From Casuarina equisetifolia (Eukaryota; Streptophyta; Magnoliopsida; Fagales; Casuarinaceae): a stretch of DNA of 64,000 bases. Made by a program: the position numbers and the translations under genes. Below are positions 10,787-23,312 of this stretch, piece by piece. Where the stretch lies: positions 27,985,258 to 28,049,257 of the forward strand of contig CM052354.1 of assembly GCA_028551475.1 (NCBI GenBank), given 5' to 3'. The number at the start of each line of letters is the position of its first letter. The stretch's first letter is position 1. Under the pieces are notes generated by a model, which was not told the origin of the DNA, did not search any database, and saw only the letters and a list, made by a program, of their open reading frames with translations.

Positions 10787-12624
10787 GCTTCTTTCTTTTT
10801 TCTTTTTGTTACCGTCTGTCATTTACATTAATTGTTCCCCATTTTTGGGTTTTACCTTTTTTGTAGTTGTTCTTATCCTAAGTCTGTAAAAGCTTTACCA
10901 TTCTACTCCACTGGAACAAATGTTGTCCGGAATATTGAACTTATATTTCGTTAGCCTAAGAAATAATTAATTAAATTAAAATTTTCTTTACTTGATTGGT
11001 GAAGTGAGTAATAATTTTTGTAGTATCAGTTTTAATTACAATTCCATTCAGTCGTTTTGTTGAAGTCTAAATTTTATGTGGTCAAATTCGACTCCCACCC
11101 TATTTCAACTTTATGCGTGGGGCATGATAAAGTTGCTTTGAATAAGTAATAAAAAGTTACGATGATGAAATTTTATGGGTGGGGCAAGATCAAGTTGTCT
11201 TGAATGAGCAACAAAAGTTACTATTATCATGAACTTTAATTATACCCTATTGGACCCAAAAAATAAAAACCTATGTTTCTTTGTAAAAGGTTTGGGCCTA
11301 TCTCTCTCCTTGGCTACACTAACTGGCTGCTAGTAAGTTATTAGTGCCTTAATTTTCCTCATATTCATCCAGTGAGTTATACATGGCCAAGTACAAAAAT
11401 AAAGTATCATACTAAGTTTAATTACCATTAAATTGTAAAAATAAAGTATGTTATAAGTGTTATCCTTTGACTTTCTTATTCAATATTTTTTCCATAGTCC
11501 AACTTAGATCTGTTTGGAAATGAATAAGTAGTCCATTTATGAGATTGGGTTGAAACACAAGGATTAGTTATAATATTATGTGAGAAGTTAGGTTTATTTA
11601 TCCTTATAAGGTCTTATTAACTAGATGAATTGTGTAAATTTATAAACTATATTTTAAGTGTTTTGCACTCTATTGAGAAAAAACAAAGAAGTCAAAAAAA
11701 AGAGTCTTCGATTTCTCACGAAGTGAAGGAAAAAGTACTCTTGAAGAAGACGGTTCGAAGGTTTAAATTCCTTCAAAAATGAATGTCACTGCAAAAGGAT
11801 GAAGAATATATGGATGGAATACATGCTTTGGAGGATTCCTTTTTTCTTTTGGCCCCATCAACAAAGGGGTGGACGCGGAGCCTTCTCCAAAAGTAGCTTT
11901 TGACAAATTGCTCTAGGTAGGAGGCACCCGAGCCTAACATCATAGGGCACTGGCGCTAAAAATCCACGTGCTACGTGCGCAGAATGATGGAACATGTGCA
12001 GGCAAACAAATGGTCTCCAAGGCAATGGTCCGGCGGTTGACCCAGACTAGAGCCATTACTTTCTTAAGGGTCATCAAAAGCCCTCAATTATAGAACCTAG
12101 TGGCCAAATTTTTCAAAGCACACCTGGTTTTTTCTTCTTCTATGGTGGGGCAATCCTAAAATACTAGTCACTGTGTTTGGTTGCAACTGAAGTGAGAGGT
12201 GACAAAAGCAAGATGGTTTACGCATGGAAGAAGATAATCCTTATTTTTGTCAAAAGTTAATTCATTTAGCATTTTCTTCCATAAAAATATAACAGCTCAA
12301 AAGTAATAATCATTAATTAGTTTTTCAAATCTGGAACTTTTAGCATAATAGTCCAAATGCCATCAAGGAGGCTAACCTCTATAGGATCCTAAATGGCCAA
12401 GGAAGCAAGGAGTGGATTACCAACAGATTATAAAGTAGGCCACCAAAACATTAGCCAGACTAACTTATAACAGTAGTCTTTTTATTCATTTTGTACAAAC
12501 AACGTAAATACTCATACCTCCAGAATTGGGACCATGTCATACGATACTAGGTAACATCTTATGGAAAACATACACACGCCCTAGTGAACATCTAGAAGTC
12601 TTTTACGAAGCAAAATACACATAT
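10787..12624. other. Convergent intergenic region
   Basis: Lies between the 3' ends of the ATP synthase gene (+) and the F-box gene (-). It holds a 61-bp tandem duplication near 11109 and otherwise no recognisable gene. The last 100-150 bases are probably 3' untranslated region of the F-box gene on the minus strand. Confidence 0.6.
11109..11230. repeat. Tandem duplication of about 61 bp
   Basis: Two adjacent units share TTTATG(C/G)GTGGGGCA, GATCAAGTTG-like, TTGAAT(A/G)AG(T/C)AA and AAAGTTAC segments. They differ at about ten positions. There is no open frame across both. Confidence 0.7.
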
Positions 12625-15600
12625 TTACATAGATTCATAAAGCGGTCCAGTGCCGCCTTCCTTTTCTGCGTCGGGAACGCTTGAGTATGAGTAGAGGTGG
12701 TTTGACAATTCCCAGCCCCAATCATGCTTCCGAGACACAGACATTCTCGGCCACCGATTTATCCTTACATAGTGCTCCCTGATTTTATCTTCACCAACAA
12801 TACTAGTGACAGTCAAGTAACAGCATTCGTGACCGCCCCATACCTTGTCACCGGGATCTGCACTTTGGCTCCCGTCCGGATGGAAGTAGCGGCGCATGGG
12901 AGGGCCAGTACCCTTCCAATAGGGATCAAGATTTCGCCAATATTCTGGTGCCGCCTGAGGAACGATGATATTTTGTCAGATTAGTTGGTCAACTAGTCTT
13001 CATCCAAATCAGTGGCAATTTAGACTCTTGCAAGCTATAAGATTGCCATTCACAGGGTCACAAACATGAGACATGAGGCTGGCCAAGGCTGGACATATAC
13101 CAGAGTTTGAAAATTAGTGGGGGAGAATATCATGAAACTTGAAACAAATAATAACAGGAAAATTCGGTGATATAGCCATGGGAACAGAGAGATTATGTTC
13201 ATGAAAGGAAGTGCTTAATTGAGGGGGGATTGCTCTATCTAAAGATACAATGGAGTAAAGCATGTAAAAAATATGCTCTTAGCCCTCACAAAATCATTAG
13301 GGAAAATTGACAGTAGTTGGAATTAATCAGCAATGATTACCAATACTTGAATGTGTTATGCCGAAGGAAATATACAGAAAGTTCACTGGTTCTCTTTGCT
13401 TTAGCATATCAATGAACTTGACATTTCACGGAAAACCACACTTTGACCTTTGCAACTGTTAGTCATCTCTACTCTAAACATGCTATAAACATTTCTTCAG
13501 TAAACATGTTATAGACATCAATGAACAGGCACAGATAGATTATACAACATAATATTAAAAGCACGTACCTTGTTAAAATGAAACTCCCAAGCATGATCAC
13601 ACAAATCATCCTTTGTGATACGGATCTGATAACAAAAGAACAGGCAAGTTAGATAATGCTCCCTAAACTTCAGTGGGTACATTGGAGGAGATTTTCTAGT
13701 TACTGCATCTATACATATGCGTGGAAGCAGATAACTCAAGTCAATGCATGCATTGTTTTTGAACATGCCTACACGTGCTTCTCTACAAGGATTTGGGTGT
13801 GAGAAAGAGAGAGAGAAAGAAGACAAAGAGAATAGTTACTCGTTTGCCATCCATGACAGCTAATGAATAAGCGACCAATTTGGATAGTCCCCGAATATGA
13901 GACAGGCGAGGTATGTGTGCTTTGCCAAGCCACAGTTCCTCCAACTGAAAAAGAGGAGACAAAATGAAAAAGGGGAGAGAGACCAAAATACATATAGTTA
14001 CCCAAATCCTAGACCCCTTAATAACCTAATTACCTCATCATGCTCATCCTACATGCTTATGATCATCAGCCAAGCACAGATATTCCAACTCCTTAATGAA
14101 TCTAACGCATAAATTAACTTGTCATCAATCTTATTCATATCAGCTAAAAACCTAATTTCTCCTTCCATTGGCACTCAAAAATTCTAAAAGCAATAAATCA
14201 AAGAATGCTAGCCTTAACAATATGCAATAAATTTTGTTATTTGCTAAGAGGTTGAATAACATATAAAGGTAGGACCTGCATTCAACTATCATATGACATT
14301 AGAAGAAAGACATCTCCTTTAAAGTCATCATCCTCTTTATGAAGTCTTTTCAAAATGGCTTATAAACTACAAATAAATCAAGCTGGTTTTAAGGGAAAAT
14401 ATACAAGAAACTTTTCCACCATAACCGCAAGAAGTTACAAACTCCCTACAACGGATTTTTGTACTTCTTATTGTTATTATCCTTTGATTATTCCCAAGAC
14501 TGATCCGAACTACCAAATTTCCATTGATTTATCACAACCTCTTTTTCGGATGACTCGCCACTAGGTTGCTTCATAATGAATCTTACATCACAAATTTACC
14601 AAAATCTTATATTGCAAATATACCATTACTGTGATAAAGAATATCAGGGGTATGGTTACCTATATGAATAAAGCATAGTCACGTAGAAAAATCAAAGGCA
14701 AAACATTGTGGGTTGGCTTGAAGATCTGCAAACTGGCCATGCGTTTGAAATATTATAGACCTCAGATAAAGCTAGCAAGTCATAAAGCCTGAGACTACCC
14801 AAAAGTTAGGTTATGATTAGGAGGCTTGAGCAGTAATCAGTTGCTAACACTGTCCTACCAGCATGCTGCTTTAAGATTGACAAGGCAATTAGAAGAAAAA
14901 TATGCCAGTAGTGATAGAATATTTTAAAATATGAGAGTGATGAGGATAAACAAACTTATAGTCGCATTCATATCAATAATTAATATATGAACAAACATAT
15001 GAGGAAAAATGAAATGACTGTTGTTAAGAAACGAGAACCTCAACTTTCACAAAATGCAGAAAAATGAAAAACTCATAGTGAAATGAAGCACCTAAACGCG
15101 AACCCAGGATAAGATCTGATTTTCAAAGTCGCAGTATTTAGCTTAAGAACCTGATTGAGAAGACAAAACGAATCCCATTAAAGAAACACATAAAAAGGGA
15201 AGAAAATAATCACAGCCAAATTCCCAATTCTTACCGAGCAGTTTCTGCAATAAGCATATCACCCAATTCGCGGAATCTTATTGTTCAGACACAAAAATCC
15301 ACAGACCAAAAAATTAATCAAACAAAGAGAATCACAACCCAGTTCCCTAATTCCGCCAACGAAAGGAAATATGCCCCAAAAATGCAGGCTTTAGCTTTAA
15401 TCGAGAAAGAAGGAAGAAGACCTTTGCGGCCCAGATGCGATCACTGGAGGCCACCGCGTGCCAGCCACGGGAGACAAGGACAGACAGTGCCACGCTGCGT
15501 GCGTCGAGGTTACTCAATATCTTCAACATTATGTCCGTACCGAACACCTTCAACGGATCCCTTCGCAGAACCCTTTCTTCGTCTTCTTCTTTCCTCTCCT

Positions 15601-15739
15601 CTTCCACATCTTCCGCTGTCTCTTTTCTCTCTCGCTTACGCCTCTTCCCGTGCCTCTCCCTCTCCTCCCTCCTCACTTCGTACGTCCCAGGCGACAGCGG
15701 CGCCTTCCTCCGCTTCTCCTGCAAGTCGGCCTGCGCCAT
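12625..15739 (-). CDS. F-box protein (At1g08710-like)
   Basis: Predicted 269-residue protein from four exons on the minus strand: 15739-15422, 13944-13840, 13625-13569 and 12954-12625. All introns are GT-AG and all joins are phase 0. Residues 1-57 are highly charged (Arg, Lys, Glu), suggesting a disordered, possibly nuclear, tail. Residues of about 60-106 form the F-box (LKVFGTDIMLKILSNLDARS, then VSRGWHAVASSDRIWAAK). The C-terminal part has a conserved tryptophan-rich block: LWLGKAHIPRL, DLCDHAWEFHF, APEYWRNLDPYW, GPPMRRYFHPDG, then VWGGHECCY and EHYVRINRWPRMSVSRKHDW. It ends with the motif SSVPDAEKEGGTGPLY. I recall this combination from Arabidopsis At1g08710 and relatives. Through SKP1 it would act as an SCF ubiquitin-ligase subunit; its substrate is unknown. 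The first intron is long, about 1.5 kb. Confidence 0.88.
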
Positions 15740-17412
15740 CGAAGATACTGTAAAACAGAGAGAGAGAAGTAAAAAGGAATATTAGACCAGAAGCGGTAAG
15801 TCGGTTCATGCGGATGGGGACAAAAGGAGCTGCTGTCATGCGTGATGCCATGCGTGGGAGTTCGAAACCTTTTGGACCTCATGGACCGCGACTCCATAGT
15901 ATTCAAGCTTGCGTTGAACAGATGATCGGAAGAAATGAAAACGGATATTACGAACTGTACCAAGTGTCCTTCATAATATTTTATTTAATATTATTTTAAT
16001 ATTTATTTTAAGAAAAAATAAAAAATTTTCAACATTAGTTAAATTTAGATTTATCGAAAATAGTAAATATCTTACATTATTTAATTATTTAATTTTATAT
16101 TATTATACTGCTAATTATTTTTAATAATTAATTTTAGAGAAGAAAATAAACAATTTAACATCATATACTATTGTTGCCGAACCTTACTAACTTAAATCAT
16201 AATTTTTATGTATAAGTTATATTCTTTGACTATGCAGATTATACTTGCCTTTAAAGAGGAATTAGGAGATTTACAAAACCTATATGCAAAGGATAATTCT
16301 CAATATTAAATCCTTATGTCCGTAGGTTTAAGGAAAAGATTTGATGTCGGCATGCACGAGGTTAGCATGCTTCTATTGTTGTCAATTAATATATTTATAG
16401 AAATAAAAATTTGTTACATGAAAGATATACTGAAGTTATTTTAACATATATAAGCAATTTATAAATTATACTTCATACTTTATTATGTTTTTAATAATTT
16501 TATTTAAAAATTTATTTGAGAATATTTTTTTTCTCTTTGCATGGAGAATTTTCTAGCAAAGTTTAAGTAATATATAACTTTCACAAAACTGTTTTCAACC
16601 TTCTCACTCAAAGCATGAAAAATATTTTCTATAATAATTTTTGTTTTCAAACAAATGAATACTGTACTTTATCATAAGTTTTAATATCATACTAGAAGAC
16701 TTATTTTCTCTTTTAAAACTACTTCATAAGAGAGTATATATTTTATCTTGAATATAAGTTTTAAAGAAGATTTAAATAATACATAATATTCTATATCTTT
16801 TTTGTTGTGATAACAATTTATTTATATATATATATATATAAAGATTATTATTTTTTAAAATTAAAATTTAATATTATACCAAATAAACGTATTTCATTTC
16901 TATAAGAAGAAATTTTAGATAGAACTTTTATTACAAAGGGATAAATCCTTTGTTTTTTTTCCTTAAGCCCTCCTGTTCATGTGAACAGTCCACTTTGAAT
17001 GCGTCCTGCTCCCAGGGCAGAGTGTGAACCCTCGGGCATTGATGATGCTGTCACTGACACACCTTTCGGTAGAATAACTTAAATCTTTGTCAGTTTTCTT
17101 TGTCCCATGAGATTTGTCTTGCATTATCTTCAACAATTTATAGCCTTTTGTTTTATTCAAACCCGTGGCTTCCTTTTCTTACCTTTTAAAGCTTATTGTC
17201 GGTCCTGGGCCCTCCGGGGGTTTATCCATTTCCCTTAAAAACATAAACAAAAGAAAAAGCAGCCAAAATCCTTTGATCAGACGAGAGGAAGATGATCAAA
17301 AGCTCCCTAAACGATAAAGCAATAAGAGATGCTTAATTCCCCAAGCAAGATGATGAACAAATCACTATAAAAGACCTTTGAGTTAACTTGTACCAACACT
17401 GTTCTCTCAAAC
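15740..17412. other. AT-rich intergenic region with likely divergent promoters
   Basis: The first few hundred bases should be the promoter of the minus-strand F-box gene, and the last hundred the promoter of the first glutathione transferase copy. Between them the DNA is very AT-rich and includes a (TA)n run at about 16821-16841. A 65-codon minus-strand frame at 16963-17160 has slightly richer composition but no motif I know. Confidence 0.6.
17366..17373 (+). promoter_or_regulatory. TATA box of the broken glutathione transferase copy
   Basis: TATAAAAG lies 47 bp upstream of the ATG at 17413. It survives although the coding region downstream is broken, so the copy may still be transcribed. 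Confidence 0.45.
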
Positions 17413-18401
17413 ATGGCTGAGTTGAAGCTCCATGAAAAATGGAGCAGTCCGTACAGTTGCAGAGTGAAATGGTCTCTACAACCGAAGGGCATATTGTGTG
17501 AATATTAAAACAAAATTCTCAATCATTTTAAATTCAAGTCTTTTATCCATTTTTTTAAATAAAATGAATGGTAAAAATCATAGAGAAGTTCAATAATATC
17601 CCTTACACAATCAATTAATGAATTCAAAAGATAAGACAAAGCTTAATGGTCATGTTTAAGTGAGATCTCACCTAAAAATTAGGATAGTTTTTACTTAGTC
17701 ATCATTGTTGTGCAATCTCTAGTCATGACTACGGTTAGATGACAGCTTAAATATCACTATTGTGTTGTGTTTAATCATCATTATTATTTGTTATTTCTTT
17801 TTAAATTTTATTTATAATGGATATAATTGAATTTTTTTTATAATTTATTTTAAAAGTAGATGAAAATTTCATATCCAAAACCATCATAATCCACGTTTCC
17901 TACAAATTTGGAGAATAGAGGCCAATATCAAAATAAATCATAACATGCCAAAAAGTCCATAAACTTAATTTAAAAGAATTTCAAAATTAGATAAATTTTC
18001 TTTTATTGAAATCATTTTATAGATTTTATCCTCTGTTATAGAACATTCATTGGCACACAAAACACATGAAGAATGATTTGTCTACTATAATAGAACGAAC
18101 CCTAAGAAAACAGAACTTCTTTGAGTTACTATGATTTCACAACAGTGCCTGAAATTTCTGTTGGATTCTGCAGTGTGGGAAATCTACAGAACCAGTCGCC
18201 AGGAACAGGAGAAGGCCATCAAGGACACCTTGGAGATGCTAAAAACCCTCGAGGAATAGTAGACATTGTGTTTGGGAAGACTGCTTACTGGTCTGGAGCA
18301 GTCGAAGAAGTAGGTGGGGTGAAGGTGCTTGAAGCTCACAAGTTTCATCGCCTGCATGCATGGGTCGAGAATTTTAAGGAAGTGGTTGTCATAGATTGGC
18401 C
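17413..18401 (+). pseudogene. Tau-class glutathione transferase, broken copy
   Basis: The frame starts with MAELKLHEKWSSPYSCRVKW, clearly the N-terminus of a tau glutathione transferase including the SPYS catalytic-serine region. After about 31 codons it stops, and the remainder of exon 1 (about 70 residues) is absent. Roughly 650 bp of AT-rich sequence follows. Exon 2 homology resumes at about 18163 ([18 protein letters not shown] in one frame). It then loses the block corresponding to [14 protein letters not shown] of the next copy, and continues in another frame (DIVFGKTAYWSGAVEEVGGV, LEAHKFHRLHAW) to about 18401. So it has an exon 1 truncation, an internal exon 2 deletion with frame change, and a lost C-terminus. 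It is closest to the intact copy at 19474 and is a tandem duplicate in the same orientation. Confidence 0.88.
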
Positions 18402-18411
18402 TCTAAACTAA

Positions 18412-19473
18412 TGAGTTTTCTGGGCGTCCATGTTCCCTGGTTTGTATCCTATGGCTACTCTTTGAGAACGAGAATAAGTTGTAGCCCCTCTATGTTGTCA
18501 TCTATGTTGCTGCTGTTGTCTGACATAAAGCTGTTGGTATGGTGTCTATGATGTGTAGTTGAGAGCATAAGAAAATGGTTACTAAACCATATGGTCTTAA
18601 ATTTACAACATTTCAGTCCAACCACTTTTTTTCCTTTAAACAAGAAAATTTGTATGGTGAGAGATGAACGTGAATCAAGTAGGATAGTATACTCACAATA
18701 AATACTAAGAATACTAAATATTTTATTATTTTGGATTTTATAGGTCAATGTATCATAGGAAAAGTTATTGTGATTACCAAATAAGATAGATATAAAGTTG
18801 TACAAAACCTTATACTTATAAGCAATTTGGAAGAAACACTAATGAAAATATTACTATTTTTTTTAAGATAAAGGGGGTGAGAGATTTTGATGCCTCAAAC
18901 TTAGAACATCTTGGTCTTACACTACCTTGGTCCCAATTTAGCCAAAATTTCTTGACTATAATAGATATTACGAATATTCTTCTCTCTAATTAAAATTCTC
19001 TATCTAATAAGGATTAAATCTTTATATCTTTTGATTATGGTAACTTTTTCAAGTAAAACCTAAAGTGCTCATGGTATTGTTGAATTTGCTCTTAGCTCGT
19101 CATCAAGTTTTCTTTCTCCTTTGAATTGATGGTTGGTTGAACTTTTGGTTTACCTAACAATCCCTTAAAGAACTCAAAATATTGTCTTGTTCAAACCTTT
19201 AGGTGCTTTTTGATGCCTTATTTAGTTTATTACTAGTCTAGAGGCATCTTCGTTCAACAGATTTCCTTAAAATATAGAAACAATTATCCAAAATTCATAC
19301 GAAGAATAAATAATAAAAGCGTGTCAAACCAGCAAACTGAATACAATGTACGGGGAATAAAGAATGCAAATAAAGGAGAAAAAGTCAAGCTTTAAGGGTT
19401 CAATCTTGATGGCTTACTTGATCATTAAAAGATGCATTCATGAGTTAGATGCAACCACACTGTTTCTCCAAAC
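18412..19473. other. Spacer between glutathione transferase copies 1 and 2
   Basis: AT-rich, with no recognisable gene. The last 50 bases before 19474 resemble the leader of the broken copy (both have a run like ACTGTT(C)TCTC(C)AAACATGGCTGAG), so the duplication included the 5' leader. Confidence 0.55.
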
Positions 19474-20225
19474 ATGGCTGAGTTACACCTCCATGGGACA
19501 TGGCCGAGTCCATTCAGTTACAGAGTGATATGGGCACTGAAACTGAAGGGCATACCATATGAATACACAAATGAAGACCTCTCCAACAAAAGTCCTCTTC
19601 TTCTGCAATACAATCCAGTCTACAAGAAGATCCCGGTGCTCGTTCATGGCAGAAAACCGATCTGCGAATCCATGGTTATCATTGAATATATCGAAGAGAT
19701 GTGGCCGCAGAACCCGTTGCTGCCTACTGATCCTTATGAGAGAGCAGTTGCTCGCTTTTGGGTTAAGTTTGCTGAAGATAAGGTACATGTTTGCTTTTTT
19801 TGCAAAACCAGAAAACTAGAATATTTTAAGTTTATTGGTTACATAAGCGTCTCAAAATTTGGTAGGGTACTGCAATGTGGGTAGTCTTCCGAACCAGCGG
19901 CCAAGAACAAGAGAAGGCCATTAAGGACACCTTGGAGATGCTGAGAACCATCGAGGAAAATGGACTCGGAGACAAGAAATTTTTTGGTGGAGACAACATC
20001 GGAATAGCGGACATCGCCTTCGGGCAGATTGCTTACTGGTTGGAAGTCATCGAAGAGACAGTTGGGGTGAAGCTGCTCGAAGCTCACAAGTTTCCTCGTT
20101 TGCATGCATGGATTGAGGATTTTAAGGAAGTGCCTGTAATCAAATCAAACCTTCCTGATCGTGATAAAATGTTGATCCTTTTTAAGGATGGAAGGAAAAG
20201 GCTTCTTGCATCTTCAAAAGATTAA
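19474..20225 (+). CDS. Tau-class glutathione transferase, copy 2
   Basis: Predicted 222-residue protein from two exons, 19474-19782 and 19866-20225, with one phase-0 GT-AG intron at the position usual for tau enzymes (after residue 103). The N-terminal thioredoxin-like domain has WPSPFSYRV, holding the expected catalytic serine, then KKIPVLVH and [12 protein letters not shown], the glutathione-binding loop (family ESxxIxEYI). The helical C-terminal domain holds [20 protein letters not shown] and [23 protein letters not shown]. Tau enzymes are cytosolic and conjugate glutathione to electrophilic xenobiotics, herbicides and stress products, or carry ligands. The length is standard for the class. 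It lies between a broken copy and a third copy on the same strand, a typical tandem cluster. The substrate cannot be told from sequence. Confidence 0.95.
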
Positions 20226-22128
20226 TCTATATAATAATAAATTTTATGAGTGAGGAAGCCTAGATTTTGAATAAGACCTCTCATGGTTCATGGATTGTAT
20301 TCTTATATTTGGAATGAAAGGATGTATGAAAATTCCAGTATGTGTATGTTATTATTATTTACAAACCTTTTATACTGTTTACATATTAATGTGTTTCTTT
20401 TTATTGTTGTTTAAGATTATTAATATCAAGACTTGATAAAAAGAAGATTAGCAAATTTAATTATACTGCTTTAGTTGTGATGAATCAAATAACATAATGC
20501 TACCCTTATATATATAGACGCATGCTTAAGCTATTCAATATGGTAATAAGTTATATAATGAATACAATGATAAAATGTGTAACACAAATACATAGAAAAA
20601 AAGAAAGAAAGAAATGAAGTAAATAAATTACTACCTAACTCCTATCATAATTGGCACGGTTCCATTAACAATTTTACATAATTTAAAAGAAAAAATGGAT
20701 CTTCTTATAGGTCTCAATGTTGTCACTTTGTTGCTTTTGTCACGGGCATGGAACTTTTAACACGATGTATATAATCTATAATTGGGAGAATAAGAAAATA
20801 GGTTCTTTCTTGCTACTCCAATATCTAATGGGACAATGAAAAAGGGGGGCTAAACTAATATGACTTGCTACATATGTACCATCAATGTTCTCATTATTTG
20901 AAGGAATAAACGGAGTGATATTGTCTTAAGCTTCTTGAGCCTAATTATGATGTGAGCAAAAGTCAATAGATGGCACGTGCAAATACACTAATCGGACAAT
21001 TCAGTAAACTCGTTTTTCTTTTTTCTATCAACTACTCTTTTCTTGTTCTTCTTGACAGGGACAAAGAATGAAAGGAAATTTGCTTCCAGCACAAGCATCA
21101 AGATTTTCCATGTCAGCATCATATTTAAAAGACAAATTCTACCAATAAAGATGTATATCTTATTTGGCCGTTCAAAGTTGTGTTAGTTAAAGACCACAAA
21201 AACATATCTTGTTTGATTACAATATGAAGAAAAAGAAAAGCTCTTTAGAAATGACCTTTTTTTCCATGTTCTTTCAAAATCTAATGTTTTCAAAGTTTCA
21301 ATCATGTTCTGGGAAGTTTCCTATATGTATAAAAGAACAATAAGGAGTGTGAAGAAAAGTTGACCTGTAATGCACACAAATCTCAAATTATTATGCTTAG
21401 GTGATCTTCTTTTTTGATTATTAAATACTTTTAGGTGTGAATGTGTACAAAATTAGAAATAATTACAACTTTATTCTCAAAAATTAAAATTTAGGGTTAT
21501 AACTATTAAAAAGTTCATTCTTACTTAAAAGTTTAATTGAGAATAAATTATCTTTTTTTTTTATGAAGTAAAATTTTCAAACATGAAATTAGTAACTCCA
21601 TGAGCTCTGAATTTCATGTCAAGGATATATATCCATTCATAAACCACTTTTAGTTGCAAGTTTCATATTTAAAAGGTATTGTCTCTTGAGTTTAAACTTT
21701 AATACAAAGTTAAAATATTTATGTTTGTTTAAAAGTAAAACATATTTCTTTCTTATAAAAAAAAAATTCAACAAGATTGAGATAATGTAAAACTATTAGT
21801 ACACTATTCTCAACATTAACCTTAAAAATCACCTATGATCAAGTGAAAAGAAGAGCATGACCGAAAAAAAAAAAGGCTTTTAGTGGTTTTATGCAAAACT
21901 TTTATAGAGTTACTTTGACCTTAACTATGTGAGTTCTAGGTCAAAACCATGTGATATAAACTAGCTTGTCATCAAAGTAGAAGAAATTATAGATAAAATA
22001 TTACGGCACAACTTCACTTTGATGTTTATCCGTCCCCCAAGCTAGACAGAAACTTTTTGCCCAAGAAAGAAAATACCATTGTTGCTTTAAATGACTGCCA
22101 TGTCCGGCACCTCCCACCTTGAATCTCG
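20226..22128. other. Spacer between glutathione transferase copies 2 and 3
   Basis: About 1.9 kb, AT-rich, with no recognisable gene or clear mobile element. It should contain the promoter of copy 3. I see no convincing TATA box at the usual distance. Confidence 0.55.
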
Positions 22129-23312
22129 ATGACAATGGCAGACGTGAAGCTACTGGGATTCTGGCCGAGCCCATTCAGTCATAGGGTGATCTGGGCTCTG
22201 GAGTTCAAAGGCGTGAAATATGATTACATAGAAGAAGACCTTCCCAACAAAAAGAGTGAATTGCTGCTGCAATACAACCCAGTTCATAAGAAAATCCCTG
22301 TGCTGGTTCACGATGGCAAACCTATCGCCGAGTCGCTTGTCATCCTTGAATACATCGAAGAAACATGGCCGGAGAATCCATTGCTGCCGAAAGATGCTTA
22401 TGAAAGAGCATTAGCTCGATTTTGGATGCAATTCGGATTGCAAAAGGTAATTGACCAATCGATTTTCTTTTTTCTAAGTGATTTCTTGTAGTGCTCAATT
22501 TAAAAATTGGACTAAGGGTCAGGAGTTTCTATCTATCTAAGTTCTATCTCTAAGTTCTATCTCGTAAAATATATTTTTTGACGTGAAACTAGACACATTT
22601 TCTATGTCGTTATGGGATTCAAGGTTATATAAATTGGGTAGAATAGGAAACTTAAATTTTAACATTATATCAAAAGATCCAAAGGCTCAAATGTCTAAAT
22701 TAAAAAATAACTCAAGAATTAAATTTTATTTATAAATTTTACCTTATAGATCGTATCTCCAACTACATAGTCTCATTATACACACTTTTTAAAGTCCTAA
22801 ATGTAGCCATTTCATCTAATAAGTGAAAAATATCCTAGAAAATTTGGAAAAGAAAAAGACATGGAACCAAAATTGGCCTAGGCTGTGTTTGTTACCCAAG
22901 AAAGATCGGAGAAATTCAAATTTTTTGGCTGTTTCTCTTATTTCTCCATTTCCAGGCCCCCATTTTTCATGCTTTTTTCCAAACCACTGGAGAACAGCAG
23001 GAAAAGGCCGCAAAAGAGATTCTAGAATTTCTGCAGATCTTGGAAGAGAAAGCCCTCGGAAACAAGAAGTTCTTCAGTGGCGATAGCTTAGGAATGCTGG
23101 ACATTGCATATGGATGGCTGGCTCACTGGTTTTCAGCCATGGAAGAAGCAGTAGGCATAAAAGTGCTGAATCCGACTGCTTTTCCTCGCGTGCATGCTTG
23201 GATTCAGGCCTTTAAGGAAGTTCCTGTGATCAAAGAGAACCTTCCTGACTATGCAAAAATGTTAGCCTACATGAAATGCATTAGGGCAACATTAGTTTCA
23301 GATAGCCACTAG
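22129..23312 (+). CDS. Tau-class glutathione transferase, copy 3
   Basis: Predicted 224-residue protein (222 if the second in-frame ATG at 22135 is used, which gives the more typical start [15 protein letters not shown]). Exons are 22129-22446 and 22956-23312, with one phase-0 intron of 509 bp, much longer than the 83-bp intron of copy 2. The catalytic-serine motif WPSPFSHRV, the loop [20 protein letters not shown] and the C-terminal block [18 protein letters not shown] are all present, as is [20 protein letters not shown] near the end. The role is the same as for copy 2. It differs from copy 2 at many positions, especially in the first helices of exon 2 ([20 protein letters not shown]), where tau enzymes line the hydrophobic substrate site, so a different substrate range is plausible. 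Confidence 0.95.

Noticed and set aside
16963-17160. 65-codon minus-strand frame with coding-like composition
   Set aside because: No recognisable domain and no partner exons; may be a remnant of a gene fragment.
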